DNA of 64,000 nucleotides from Actinoplanes campanulatus (GTDB lineage Bacteria > Actinomycetota > Actinomycetes > Mycobacteriales > Micromonosporaceae), in contig NZ_BMPW01000010.1 of assembly GCF_014647795.1 (NCBI RefSeq), positions 1-64,000 of the forward strand, written 5' to 3'. Positions 41,626 through 49,444 of the stretch are shown here, piece by piece (the stretch's first letter is position 1; each line of letters begins with the position of its first letter). The notes under the pieces are model-generated. The model had not been told where the DNA came from. It did not search any database and saw only the letters and a program-made list of their open reading frames with translations. A program made the translations under genes and the position numbers.

Positions 41626-43188
41626 ATGCGGGAGGACGTAGGCGAAGTGACTACTAGCCTGCATCGCCCATCTACCGACAACAGCAGCCGGAGCAAACCC
41701 GTGCGGTACGAAAGCTTCGAGTGGCAGGAACAGCCACCGAGCAACGGGGTGCCCCGCAACGTCTGGAGCCGCACGAGCCGTCGCCTCTCCCGTTGGCACC
41801 GGCCCTACACGTTGGCTCTGATCGTGCTCGACCTGCTCTCGGTGGTCGGCGCCAGCTACATCGCCAGCTTCCTCGAGAAGTCGCGGGCCGGCTTCTCGAC
41901 CTCCGAGTCGTTCCTCCTCTACGCCTACATCGTGCTGCCGCTCGGCTGGCTGCTGGTGCTCTGGACCAACGGCACCTACGACCGCCGTTACCTGGGGCTG
42001 GGCAGCGAGGAGTTCAAGCGCGTCGTCCGCGCGTCGGTCACCGTCGTGGCCTGCGTGTCGCTGCTGGCGTTCGCCACCAAGGCCGACCTGTCCCGCGGGA
42101 CCGTCGCCACCGTGTCGCTGAGCGCCCTGCTGCTGATCCTCATCTGCCGGGTGACCGCCCGGCAGTTCCTGCACTTCGCCCGGCGCAGCACCGGGCACGG
42201 CGCGCACCGGATGGTGCTGGTCGGCACGCTGCCCGAGGCGCTCGAGGTCTACACCGCGGTCACCCGCAGCCCGGCCGCCGGCCTCATCCCGGTCGCCATC
42301 CACCTCACCGACGGCTACGCGGCCGCCCGCGGCATCGAGACGCCGGTCCCGGTCTACGCCGGACGGGACGTGCTCTCCCTGGTCCGCGAGGTCGGCGCCG
42401 ACACGATCGCGGTCTGCGGTTCGGCCAGCGCCGAGCCCGGTGAGCTCCGCCGCCTGGCCTGGCAGCTGGAGGGCACCGGCGTCGACCTGGTGGTCGCGCC
42501 GCAGCTCACCGACATCGCCGGGCCGCGCGTGCACATCCGCCCGATCGAGGGTCTGCCGCTGCTGCACGTCGAGGAGCCGACGCTCTCCGGCCCCGGCTGG
42601 CTGGTCAAGAACCTGATGGACCGGGTCGCGGCGGGCCTCGGCCTGCTGATGATCAGCCCGATCCTGGCCTTCATCGCCCTCGGCATCCGCCTCTCCGACC
42701 CCGGTCCGGTCTTCTTCCGGCAGACCCGGGTCGGCCACGACGGCCGCACCTTCCGGGTGTGGAAGTTCCGGACCATGTACGTGGACGCCGAGGAGCGCAA
42801 GGCCACGCTGGACGAACTCAACGAGTCCGACGGCATGCTCTTCAAAATGAAGCAGGACCCCCGCATCTTCACCTTCGGCGCGAAGCTGCGGGCCACCTCG
42901 ATGGACGAGCTGCCCCAGCTGATCAACGTGCTCAAGGGTGAGATGTCCCTGGTCGGACCGCGCCCGCTGCCCGCGGACGACGGCGACTACCTGGGCGACG
43001 TCCGCCGGCGTCTACTGGTCCGCCCCGGCATGACCGGCCTGTGGCAGGTGAGCGGCCGCTCCGACCTGTCCTGGGACGAGGCGGTCCGGCTGGACCTCTA
43101 CTACGTCGACAACTGGTCCCTCACCTACGACCTGAGCATCCTCTGGCGCACCATCTGGGTGGTCCTGAAGCGCAAGGGCGCGTATTAA
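41626..43188 (+). CDS. polyprenyl glycosylphosphotransferase (WbaP/CpsE-type sugar transferase)
   Basis: A 520-residue initiating enzyme of exopolysaccharide synthesis. Four N-terminal transmembrane helices (from YTLALIVLDLLSVVGASYIA), a CoA-binding-like Rossmann domain (GHGAHRMVLVGTLPEALEVY ...), one more membrane segment (RVAAGLGLLMISPILAFIALGI) and the C-terminal catalytic sugar-transferase domain (FFRQTRVGHDGRTFRVWKFRTMY ... TSMDELPQLINVLKGEMSLVGPRPLP ... PGMTGLWQVSGRS). It transfers a sugar-1-phosphate to undecaprenyl phosphate. ATG 41626 follows a TAATCT -10-like box by 8 nt; GTG 41647 with GGGAGGA upstream is the alternative start. Confidence 0.93.
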   Translation: MREDVGEVTTSLHRPSTDNSSRSKPVRYESFEWQEQPPSNGVPRNVWSRTSRRLSRWHRPYTLALIVLDLLSVVGASYIASFLEKSRAGFSTSESFLLYAYIVLPLGWLLVLWTNGTYDRRYLGLGSEEFKRVVRASVTVVACVSLLAFATKADLSRGTVATVSLSALLLILICRVTARQFLHFARRSTGHGAHRMVLVGTLPEALEVYTAVTRSPAAGLIPVAIHLTDGYAAARGIETPVPVYAGRDVLSLVREVGADTIAVCGSASAEPGELRRLAWQLEGTGVDLVVAPQLTDIAGPRVHIRPIEGLPLLHVEEPTLSGPGWLVKNLMDRVAAGLGLLMISPILAFIALGIRLSDPGPVFFRQTRVGHDGRTFRVWKFRTMYVDAEERKATLDELNESDGMLFKMKQDPRIFTFGAKLRATSMDELPQLINVLKGEMSLVGPRPLPADDGDYLGDVRRRLLVRPGMTGLWQVSGRSDLSWDEAVRLDLYYVDNWSLTYDLSILWRTIWVVLKRKGAY

Positions 43189-43213
43189 GCCTCCGGGCGT
43201 CGAGACCTCGAAC

Positions 43214-43310
43214 CTTCAAGATCAAAGGCTTGGGGTCGTAGCGGGGTGGTGGGTGCGGACCGTCGCTCCCGCCGAGGGCCCGGCACGGCTCGCTGGCCGC
43301 TGACGCGTCC
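43214..43310 (-). repeat. dispersed intergenic repeat, copy 1
   Basis: Read on the minus strand from 43310 to 43214, it starts GGACGCGTCAGCGGCCAGCG, continues through GCCGGGCCCTCGGCGGGAG and CCCACCACCCCGCT and ends TTTGATCTTGAAG. It matches the segment 60876-60984 on the plus strand at about 70 of 79 core positions, all differences being transitions. Both copies are intergenic. It contains self-complementary GC blocks. Confidence 0.85.
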
Positions 43311-43451
43311 ATGACGCGAGCCGCGCCGTGCGACGTGCGTGAGTGGTCGCGCTCCAGAACCCCGTGTCCGTCATGGAGGCCATACTGCCACCGGGGTACG
43401 ACACTTTTTCGGGGATGGCGCGGCGGGCGTCCACGCGTCAGGATCTGTCCC

Positions 43452-44651
43452 GTGGCGGGTCAGATCGGAAGCGCGGTGGCGGTCGTCGCCGTGCTGGCCG
43501 CGCTCGCCGCCGCGGTGGTCGCCGTCCTGCGCCTGCGGGCCCGGCGGGGCATCGCCACGGCCATGCAGCGGGCCACCTACGACGTGCTGCACACCGCCTC
43601 TCTCGCCGCCGAACCGCTGCGTGCCGGGCTTTCGACAGCATCCGCGGGGAAGGCGATCCGGCATCTGCGGGTGCTGGTCGGCGCGGTGGGGCTGGCGATC
43701 ATCGACGGGACGGACTGCCTGGCCTTCGACGGGCGGGGTGGGCACCACACCGAACAGTTCGCGGCGGCGGCCCGGCGGGCCACGAGATCGCAGCGCTCGG
43801 TCGTACTCAATGGGTCTGATCTGGTTTGTGACCGGGTGGACTGTGTGGTCCGCGGCGCCGTGGTGGCGCCTCTGACCGGGCCCGCCGGTCAGGCGGACGC
43901 CGCGCTGGTCGCGGTGGCCGACGAGCCGCCGGCGCCGGGCCTGGTGCAGGCGACGCTGGAGACCGCCCGCTGGGCCGGATCGCAGCTTGCGCTGGCCGAA
44001 CTCGACTCGTCGCGGGAGCGGCTGGCGAGGGCCGAGGTGCGTGCGCTGCGCGCCCAGATCAGCCCGCATTTCATCTACAACGCGCTGACCGCGATCGCCT
44101 CGTTCGTGCGCACCGACCCGGAGCGGGCCCGGGAGCTGATCCTGGAGTTCGCCGAGTTCACACGCTATTCGTTCCGGGCGCACGGTGAGTTCACGACGCT
44201 CGCCGAGGAGCTGCGCAGCATCGATCGCTATCTGACCATCGAGCGGGCCCGGTTCGGTGACCGGCTCCAGGTGCGGTTGCAGATCGCGCCCGAGGTGCTG
44301 CCGGTCGGTCTGCCGTTCCTGTGCCTGCAACCGCTGGTGGAGAACGCGGTCCGGCACGGCCTGTCCCGAAAGCCCGGCGTCGGTATGGTGAGCATCGAGG
44401 CGCGCGACGCTGGTGCCGAGTGCCACATCACGGTCGAGGACGACGGGGTCGGCATGGATCCGGCGGTCTTCGGGCGGGACGGTTCGGAGAGTGAGGACGG
44501 GCAGCACGTCGGCCTGGTCAATGTGGACGAGCGGCTGCGTTCGGTGTTCGGTGACCACAACGGCCTGATCGTGGAGACGGCCCCCGGAGCGGGTACGAAG
44601 GTGAGCATGCGGGTGCCGAAGTTCCATCCTCAGGTCCGGGCGTCGCAATGA
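43452..44651 (+). CDS. LytS-type sensor histidine kinase
   Basis: A 399-residue kinase. One N-terminal transmembrane helix (AVAVVAVLAALAAAVVAVLRLRARR), a GAF-like sensor region (about 40-160), then the His_kinase domain with phospho-acceptor H206 in ISPHFIYNALTAI, and a GHKL ATPase domain (PLVENAVRHG, EDDGVGMDP, GLVNVDERL, GAGTKVSMRVP). The 5TM-LYT sensor of classic LytS is absent. GTG 43452 is chosen for the hydrophobic start; the frame is open to 43311 but overlaps the dispersed repeat. The cognate LytTR regulator follows 52 bp later. Confidence 0.92.
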   Translation: MAGQIGSAVAVVAVLAALAAAVVAVLRLRARRGIATAMQRATYDVLHTASLAAEPLRAGLSTASAGKAIRHLRVLVGAVGLAIIDGTDCLAFDGRGGHHTEQFAAAARRATRSQRSVVLNGSDLVCDRVDCVVRGAVVAPLTGPAGQADAALVAVADEPPAPGLVQATLETARWAGSQLALAELDSSRERLARAEVRALRAQISPHFIYNALTAIASFVRTDPERARELILEFAEFTRYSFRAHGEFTTLAEELRSIDRYLTIERARFGDRLQVRLQIAPEVLPVGLPFLCLQPLVENAVRHGLSRKPGVGMVSIEARDAGAECHITVEDDGVGMDPAVFGRDGSESEDGQHVGLVNVDERLRSVFGDHNGLIVETAPGAGTKVSMRVPKFHPQVRASQ

Positions 44652-44703
44652 GCGAGCTTGCGAGCAAATCATGCCGGCGCCGGAGCGCAGCCGAGGTGAC
44701 GGC

Positions 44704-45435
44704 ATGAGCCTCGTGGTGCTGGCCGTCGACGACGAGCCTCCGGCGCTGGACGAGCTGGCGTACCTGTTGAACGCGGACGGCCGGGTGGCGCACGTGCACC
44801 GGGCCGGCGACGCCACCGAGGCGCTGCGGGTGCTGCGCGACACCGAGGTGGACGCGGTCTTCCTGGACATCCGGATGCCCGGCCTGGACGGCATGGAGCT
44901 GGCCCGAATCCTGCGGCGGTTCGCCCAGCCCCCGGCCATCGTGTTCGTGACGGCGTACGACGACGGCGCCGTGGACGCCTTCGACCTGGGTGTCACCGAC
45001 TATGTGCGCAAACCGGTCCGGGCCGAGCGGCTCGGCGAGTCGCTGCGCCGGGTGGCCGGCCTGCGGTCGGTGCCGCCGCCCCCACCGGACGAGCCGGCCA
45101 TCCCGGTCGAGCTGGCCGGCACCACCCGGATGCTGCCGCGTTCGTCGGTGCGCTGGGTGGAGGCGCAGGGCGACTATGCCCGCCTGCACACCGGGGACGC
45201 CTCGCATCTGGTCCGGGTCTCGCTCGCCACGCTGGCCGAGCGCTGGGCGAACGCCGGTTTCGTCCGCATCCACCGGTCCTATCTGGTGCAGCTGCGCCTG
45301 GTCACCGAGCTGCGGCTGACCGGTTCGGGCTATGTGGTGGCGGTGGACGGGGCGGAGTTGCCGGTCAGCCGACGGCACACCCGGGAGCTGAAGGACCGGC
45401 TGATCCGCGCGGCGAAGCACGACTGGACCCGTTAA
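44704..45435 (+). CDS. LytTR-family response regulator
   Basis: A 243-residue regulator. The receiver domain has DD at 9-10, phospho-acceptor D55 (VFLDIRMPG) and switch lysine in YVRKPV. The C-terminal LytTR DNA-binding domain reads SVRWVEAQGDYARLHTGDASHLVRVSLATLAERW...FVRIHRSYLVQ. It should be phosphorylated by the adjacent kinase and control carbohydrate, organic-acid uptake or wall genes; in actinomycetes such pairs often sit by symporter genes, as here about 4 kb downstream. GAGGTGA precedes ATG 44704. Confidence 0.93.
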   Translation: MSLVVLAVDDEPPALDELAYLLNADGRVAHVHRAGDATEALRVLRDTEVDAVFLDIRMPGLDGMELARILRRFAQPPAIVFVTAYDDGAVDAFDLGVTDYVRKPVRAERLGESLRRVAGLRSVPPPPPDEPAIPVELAGTTRMLPRSSVRWVEAQGDYARLHTGDASHLVRVSLATLAERWANAGFVRIHRSYLVQLRLVTELRLTGSGYVVAVDGAELPVSRRHTRELKDRLIRAAKHDWTR

Positions 45436-45583
45436 TCCACACGGTTATCCACAGCCCCACAGCTTTCTCCACAGAGTTATCCACAGGCTTCCGCGGTATC
45501 TCACCAATTCCTGCCAATCACTGTCCGGTCCCGGGCGCACCGGCGTTCCCGGCACAAAGATCCATCTCCACAGGTTGTTCACA
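45433..45583 (+). promoter_or_regulatory. cluster of DnaA boxes outside oriC
   Basis: Same-strand DnaA-box 9-mers: TAATCCACA (45433), TTATCCACA (45445, perfect), TTCTCCACA (45465), TTATCCACA (45477, perfect), then weaker ATCTCCACA (45564) and TTGTTCACA (45575). The first four have start-to-start spacings of 12, 20 and 12 bp. The cluster begins at the stop codon region of the LytTR gene and lies upstream of the OmpR-type regulator at 45694. No dnaA, dnaN, rpmH or parAB gene is near, so this is not the chromosomal origin. DnaA titration or DnaA control of the downstream genes is inferred. Confidence 0.75.
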
Positions 45584-45693
45584 ACTCCACCGCCTGGCCT
45601 GCCCAGGTGGTCAATAAGCTGCTGGGCACCGGCCGGTGGGCCACGGGGGCGCACCGACCGGGACCAGGGCTATTGGGATGGGGTGACGGCGGC

Positions 45694-46386
45694 GTGGAGA
45701 CTGTCGAGCGACGGGTTCTCGTCGTGGAGGACGAGCGGGCGATCGCCGACGCCGTGGCCGCACGGCTGCGTGCCGAGGGCTTCCTGGTGCAGGTCGTGGG
45801 CGACGGGCCGAGTGCGGTCGCGGCGGCCCGGCAGACGCCGCCGGACGTGATCGTCCTGGATGTCATGCTGCCCGGCTTTGACGGCCTGGAGGTGTGCCGC
45901 CGGATCCAGGCGGAGCGGCCGGTCCCGGTGCTGATGCTGACCGCCCGCGGCGACGAGACGGACCTGCTCGTCGGGCTCGCGGTCGGCGCCGACGACTACA
46001 TGGCCAAGCCGTTCTCGATGCGTGAGCTGGCGGCCCGGGTGCACGCCCTGCTGCGACGGGCCGAGAAGGCTCAGGTCGCCGCTCGTCCACAGCCCCCGAC
46101 ACTGCGGTTCGGCGACGTGGAGATCAACCAGGCGGAACGGCGGGTGCTGCGGGGCGGGGCCGAGGTGCATCTGACCCCGACCGAATTCGATCTGCTGGTG
46201 CATCTGGCCGGGCGGCCGCGCACGGTCCTGCCCCGGGAACGGCTCCTTGCCGAGGTGTGGGGCTGGGCGGACACTTCGGGTACGCGTACGGTCGACAGCC
46301 ACATCAAGGGCCTCCGCCGGAAACTGGGCGCCGATCTGATCCGCACCGTGCACGGGGTCGGGTACGCCCTGGAGGTGGACAAGTGA
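45694..46386 (+). CDS. OmpR/PhoB-family response regulator
   Basis: A 230-residue regulator. The receiver domain has EDE acidic pocket near 12-14, phospho-acceptor D56 (VIVLDVMLPGFDG), the Thr of MLTARGDE and Lys in YMAKPFSM. The winged-helix C domain reads LTPTEFDLLVHLAGRPRTVLPRERLLAEVWG...RTVDSHIKGLRRKLG. GTG 45694 follows GGGGTGA; the upstream open frame overlaps the DnaA-box region and is not protein-like. Its stop overlaps the start of its kinase gene (GTGA). The promoter may overlap the DnaA-box cluster. Confidence 0.95.
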   Translation: METVERRVLVVEDERAIADAVAARLRAEGFLVQVVGDGPSAVAAARQTPPDVIVLDVMLPGFDGLEVCRRIQAERPVPVLMLTARGDETDLLVGLAVGADDYMAKPFSMRELAARVHALLRRAEKAQVAARPQPPTLRFGDVEINQAERRVLRGGAEVHLTPTEFDLLVHLAGRPRTVLPRERLLAEVWGWADTSGTRTVDSHIKGLRRKLGADLIRTVHGVGYALEVDK

Positions 46387-47444
46387 TCACCCGCCTGATG
46401 GTGTTCGTCCACAACCTGGTGGCGCCGGTCTTCGCGTACCTTCCCCGGCCGCTCGACCCGGTCCGGTCGATCAAGGCGAAGCTCTCCCTGGCCCTGGGTT
46501 TCGCCGGTGGCGTCGGCCTGCTGGTGTTCCTGTGGAGCATCGACTTCTACCGGGTCGACGTGCTGTGGATCGCCATCGCGGCGGCGCTCGGCCTGGTCAC
46601 CCTCCAGGTGATGGCGCACGGCGCGACGGTGCCCCTGCGCGAGATGACGGTGGCGGCCCGGGAGATGGCGCGCGGCGACTACACGCACCGGATCGAGACC
46701 CGGTCACAGGACGAGGTGGGCGAGCTGGCCACCGCGTTCAACCAGATGGCCGCCGACCTGGCCGCCGCGGACCGGCAGCGGCGTGAGCTGATCGCGAACG
46801 TCTCGCACGAGTTGCGTACGCCGATCACCGCGCTGCGTGGCCTGCTGGAGAACATCGTCGACGGGGTGGCCGAGGCCGAGCCGGAGACGATGAAGACCGC
46901 CCTGGCCCAGACCGAGCGGCTCAGCCGCCTGGTCGCCGACCTGCTGGACCTGTCCCGGCTGGACGCCGGGGTGGTGCCGATGGACCGCGATCTGATCGAC
47001 GTGCCGGCCTTCCTCGGGGAGGTGGTCCGGGAGGCGACGGTGAACGCCGAGGGCACCGGACACGACGTGCGCTTCGAGGTGTCCGCGCCCCGGCTGCTGA
47101 TGCACGGCGACCGGGAGCGGCTGCACCAGGTCTTCGCGAACCTGCTGGACAACGCGGCCCGGCACAGCCCGCGCGGTGGGCTCGTGACGGTCCGCGCCGA
47201 GCGCCACGGCGATCACGTGGTGCTCGCCGTCACCGATCAGGGTGGCGGCATCCCGCCCGCGGAGCGCGAGCGGGTCTTCGAACGCTTCACCCGGGGCGAG
47301 CGGGCCACCGGCGGCGGCACCGGGCTCGGCCTGGCGATCGCCCGCTGGGTGGTGCAGCTGCACCGCGGCACGATCGCCGTCGTCGAGCCCGACGACCGGC
47401 GCGGCTGCCACATCCAGGTACGACTCCCGCTGCAAGCGCTCTGA
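46383..47444 (+). CDS. sensor histidine kinase (HAMP, HisKA, HATPase)
   Basis: A 353-residue membrane kinase with two transmembrane segments (LSLALGFAGGVGLLVFLW and VLWIAIAAALGLVTLQVMA), a very short loop between them, a HAMP linker, H142 in ANVSHELRTPITAL, and an ATPase domain (FANLLDNAARHS, VTDQGGGIP, GGTGLGLAI). With no extracytoplasmic sensor it probably senses membrane state. GTG 46383 overlaps the regulator's TGA stop, so they are translationally coupled. The following membrane protein is 10 bp downstream and likely in the operon. Confidence 0.94.
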   Translation: MITRLMVFVHNLVAPVFAYLPRPLDPVRSIKAKLSLALGFAGGVGLLVFLWSIDFYRVDVLWIAIAAALGLVTLQVMAHGATVPLREMTVAAREMARGDYTHRIETRSQDEVGELATAFNQMAADLAAADRQRRELIANVSHELRTPITALRGLLENIVDGVAEAEPETMKTALAQTERLSRLVADLLDLSRLDAGVVPMDRDLIDVPAFLGEVVREATVNAEGTGHDVRFEVSAPRLLMHGDRERLHQVFANLLDNAARHSPRGGLVTVRAERHGDHVVLAVTDQGGGIPPAERERVFERFTRGERATGGGTGLGLAIARWVVQLHRGTIAVVEPDDRRGCHIQVRLPLQAL

Positions 47445-47454
47445 GGAGTGGAAC

Positions 47455-49026
47455 ATGTCGACGGCCACCAACGAACCCGTTACCGGACAATTGGGACAAC
47501 TTAACGGCCCGTGGCCGCCCTACACCCTGCTCGGCCGGCGCTGGCCGGGACCGGGGCGCCCGGCCTCGTCCGCCACCGTCGTGGCGATCCTCACCGCCTC
47601 CGTCGTGGCCGCGCTCAGCGTCCCGCTGGACCGGGCCGGCCTCGGCTGGTTCGTCACCGCCCTGGCCGGCACCGGGGCCCTGGTCGTGGCCCGGGTCATC
47701 CGGGTTCCCGAGGCGATCCCGGCCGCGGTCCGGCGCGACACCGGCCACGGCTCGTGGGACCGCTTCTTCTGGGGTACGGCCACCGTGGTCCTGCTGGCGA
47801 CCGGCACCTTCCGGGCGGCCGGCTGGCTGTTCACGCTCTGCCTGCTGACGGCGACGCTGACCGGCGCGCTGGCGATCACCCACGGGCGGTCGTTGCGGTC
47901 GGTGGCGATGACCTACCTGCTCGCGCCGGCGGCCGCCACCCGCGGCGGCCTGTGGATCCTGCGCGGCGTGACCCGGATGCGCGGCCAGGGCTCGGCGGGC
48001 GTCCCGATCCGGGTGCTGGCCACCACCGCGGTCTCGATCGCCCTGCTCGCCGTCTTCGGCGGGCTCTTCATCTCGGCGGACGCCGCGTTCGCCCGGGTCT
48101 TCGAGGCGGCGATCCCGGAGATCAGCCCGATCACGATCTTCCGGTGGGCGTTCGTGGGTGGCGTCACGGCGGTCCTGCTGACCGCCGCCGCCTTCCTGCG
48201 CGCCGCCCCGCCGGCGACCGGCGACCTGGACCGCACCGAGGGCCGCAAGGTGAACCGTCTGGAGTGGGCGGTGCCGCTCAGCCTCCTGGTGCTGCTGTTC
48301 GCGGCGTTCGTGGTGATCCAGTTGACCGTGCTGTTCGGCGGCAACCAGCACGTGGTGGAGACCGATGGCCTCACCTACGCCGAGTACGCCCGCAGCGGCT
48401 TCTGGCAGCTCTGCGTGGTGACCGCCCTGACCCTCGTGGTGCTGGCCGGGGCGGCCCGGTGGGCGCCGCGCACCGAGCGGGCCGACCGGATCCTGCTGCG
48501 CGTGGTGCTCGGCGCCCTGGCCGCGCTCACTCTGGTCATCGTGGCCTCGGCGCTGCACCGGATGAACGTCTACACCGACACGTACGGGCTGACCCGCCTG
48601 CGCCTGCTGGTGGCCTGCTGCGAGGCGTGGTTCGGGCTGGTCCTGGTGATGGTGCTGGTGGCCGGGATCCGGATCCGGGCGCCGTGGCTGCCCCGGGTCG
48701 CGATCGCCGCCGGTGTGCTCGCCCTGCTCGGGCTGTCGGTGGCCAACCCGGACGGCCTGATCGCCGAGAACCACGTGCAACGGTACGAGGAGACGCAGCG
48801 GATCGACCTGCCCTACCTGTCCGACCTGTCCCCGGACGCGGTGCCGGCCCTCGCCGGGCTGGAGAACGAGGCGTACCGGTCCTGCCTGCTGATGGTGATC
48901 GGCGAGCGCACCCCGGAGGACTCCTGGCGCGGCTGGAACCTGGCCCGGGAGACGGCCCGCGAGGTGATCGCCGAGCACCCCGAGGACAGCCCCACCTGGT
49001 GCTGGGAACAGGTGAACCGGTATTGA
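47455..49026 (+). CDS. DUF4153/DUF4173-like multispanning membrane protein
   Basis: A 523-residue protein with about 12 hydrophobic segments. The central block (VLLLFAAFVVIQLTVLFGGNQHVVETDGLTYAEYARSGFWQLCVVTALTLVVL) is the pattern of DUF4153/4173 proteins, in which Y-A-E-Y-A-R-x-G-F is conserved. The C-terminal part is soluble and charged (EEDS-type). Function unknown. GAGGAG precedes ATG 47455, 10 bp after the histidine kinase stop, so the protein is likely regulated with, or sensed by, that two-component system. Confidence 0.85.
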   Translation: MSTATNEPVTGQLGQLNGPWPPYTLLGRRWPGPGRPASSATVVAILTASVVAALSVPLDRAGLGWFVTALAGTGALVVARVIRVPEAIPAAVRRDTGHGSWDRFFWGTATVVLLATGTFRAAGWLFTLCLLTATLTGALAITHGRSLRSVAMTYLLAPAAATRGGLWILRGVTRMRGQGSAGVPIRVLATTAVSIALLAVFGGLFISADAAFARVFEAAIPEISPITIFRWAFVGGVTAVLLTAAAFLRAAPPATGDLDRTEGRKVNRLEWAVPLSLLVLLFAAFVVIQLTVLFGGNQHVVETDGLTYAEYARSGFWQLCVVTALTLVVLAGAARWAPRTERADRILLRVVLGALAALTLVIVASALHRMNVYTDTYGLTRLRLLVACCEAWFGLVLVMVLVAGIRIRAPWLPRVAIAAGVLALLGLSVANPDGLIAENHVQRYEETQRIDLPYLSDLSPDAVPALAGLENEAYRSCLLMVIGERTPEDSWRGWNLARETAREVIAEHPEDSPTWCWEQVNRY

Positions 49027-49057
49027 CAATCAGCGCGGGACGGACAGACTGCCGAAC

Positions 49058-49444
49058 ATGGCCGCCGATCCGTCCCCGCGCTCCCGGACCCGGGTGGTGC
49101 TGGCTGACGCCGCGCCCCGGCGTGACGGGGCCGACCGGGCCGGCACCGACCTGACCGAGCAGACCCCGATCGGGGAGGCGCTGGTCAAGGGTCTGATGCG
49201 GGCCCAGTTGGCGCTCGCGCTGCGGCTCGCTCTGGTGGTCGCGGCCGGCCTCGGGACGCTGCCGCTGCTGTTCGCCGTGGCCCCGGCGGTGGGCGGTTTC
49301 AAGGTCTTCGGCGTGCACCTGCCGTGGGTTCTGCTCGGGCTGCTGTCGTTCCCGTTCCTGGTCGGGGTGGGCGCCGCGTACGTCCGCTGGGCGGAGCGCA
49401 ACGAGCAGGACTTCGCGGCGCTGATCCGCAGGCCGGAGCGGTGA
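49058..49444 (+). CDS. small membrane partner of an SSS-family symporter
   Basis: A 128-residue protein. About 45 polar N-terminal residues are followed by two transmembrane helices (LALALRLALVVAAGLGTLPLLFAVAP and LPWVLLGLLSFPFLVGVGAAYVRWAE) and a short charged tail. It has the layout of DUF485-like partner proteins, although its sequence is divergent. Its TGA overlaps the GTG of the symporter gene, mirroring the DUF485/symporter pair at 52773-54802. It is probably a subunit needed for transporter assembly. Confidence 0.75.
   Translation: MAADPSPRSRTRVVLADAAPRRDGADRAGTDLTEQTPIGEALVKGLMRAQLALALRLALVVAAGLGTLPLLFAVAPAVGGFKVFGVHLPWVLLGLLSFPFLVGVGAAYVRWAERNEQDFAALIRRPER

Noticed and set aside
39388-42738. 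A 1116-codon minus-strand open frame covering the glycosyltransferase and running antisense through the Fpg/Nei and WbaP-type genes
   Set aside because: Only the last 391 codons (from ATG 40563) encode a recognisable protein. The rest lies opposite two intact conserved genes and is low-complexity, a common product of high GC third positions.
45433-45583. Chromosomal origin of replication
   Set aside because: DnaA boxes are present, but dnaA, dnaN, recF, rpmH, parA and parB are all absent from the neighbourhood and only about six boxes exist, fewer than expected for an actinomycete oriC.
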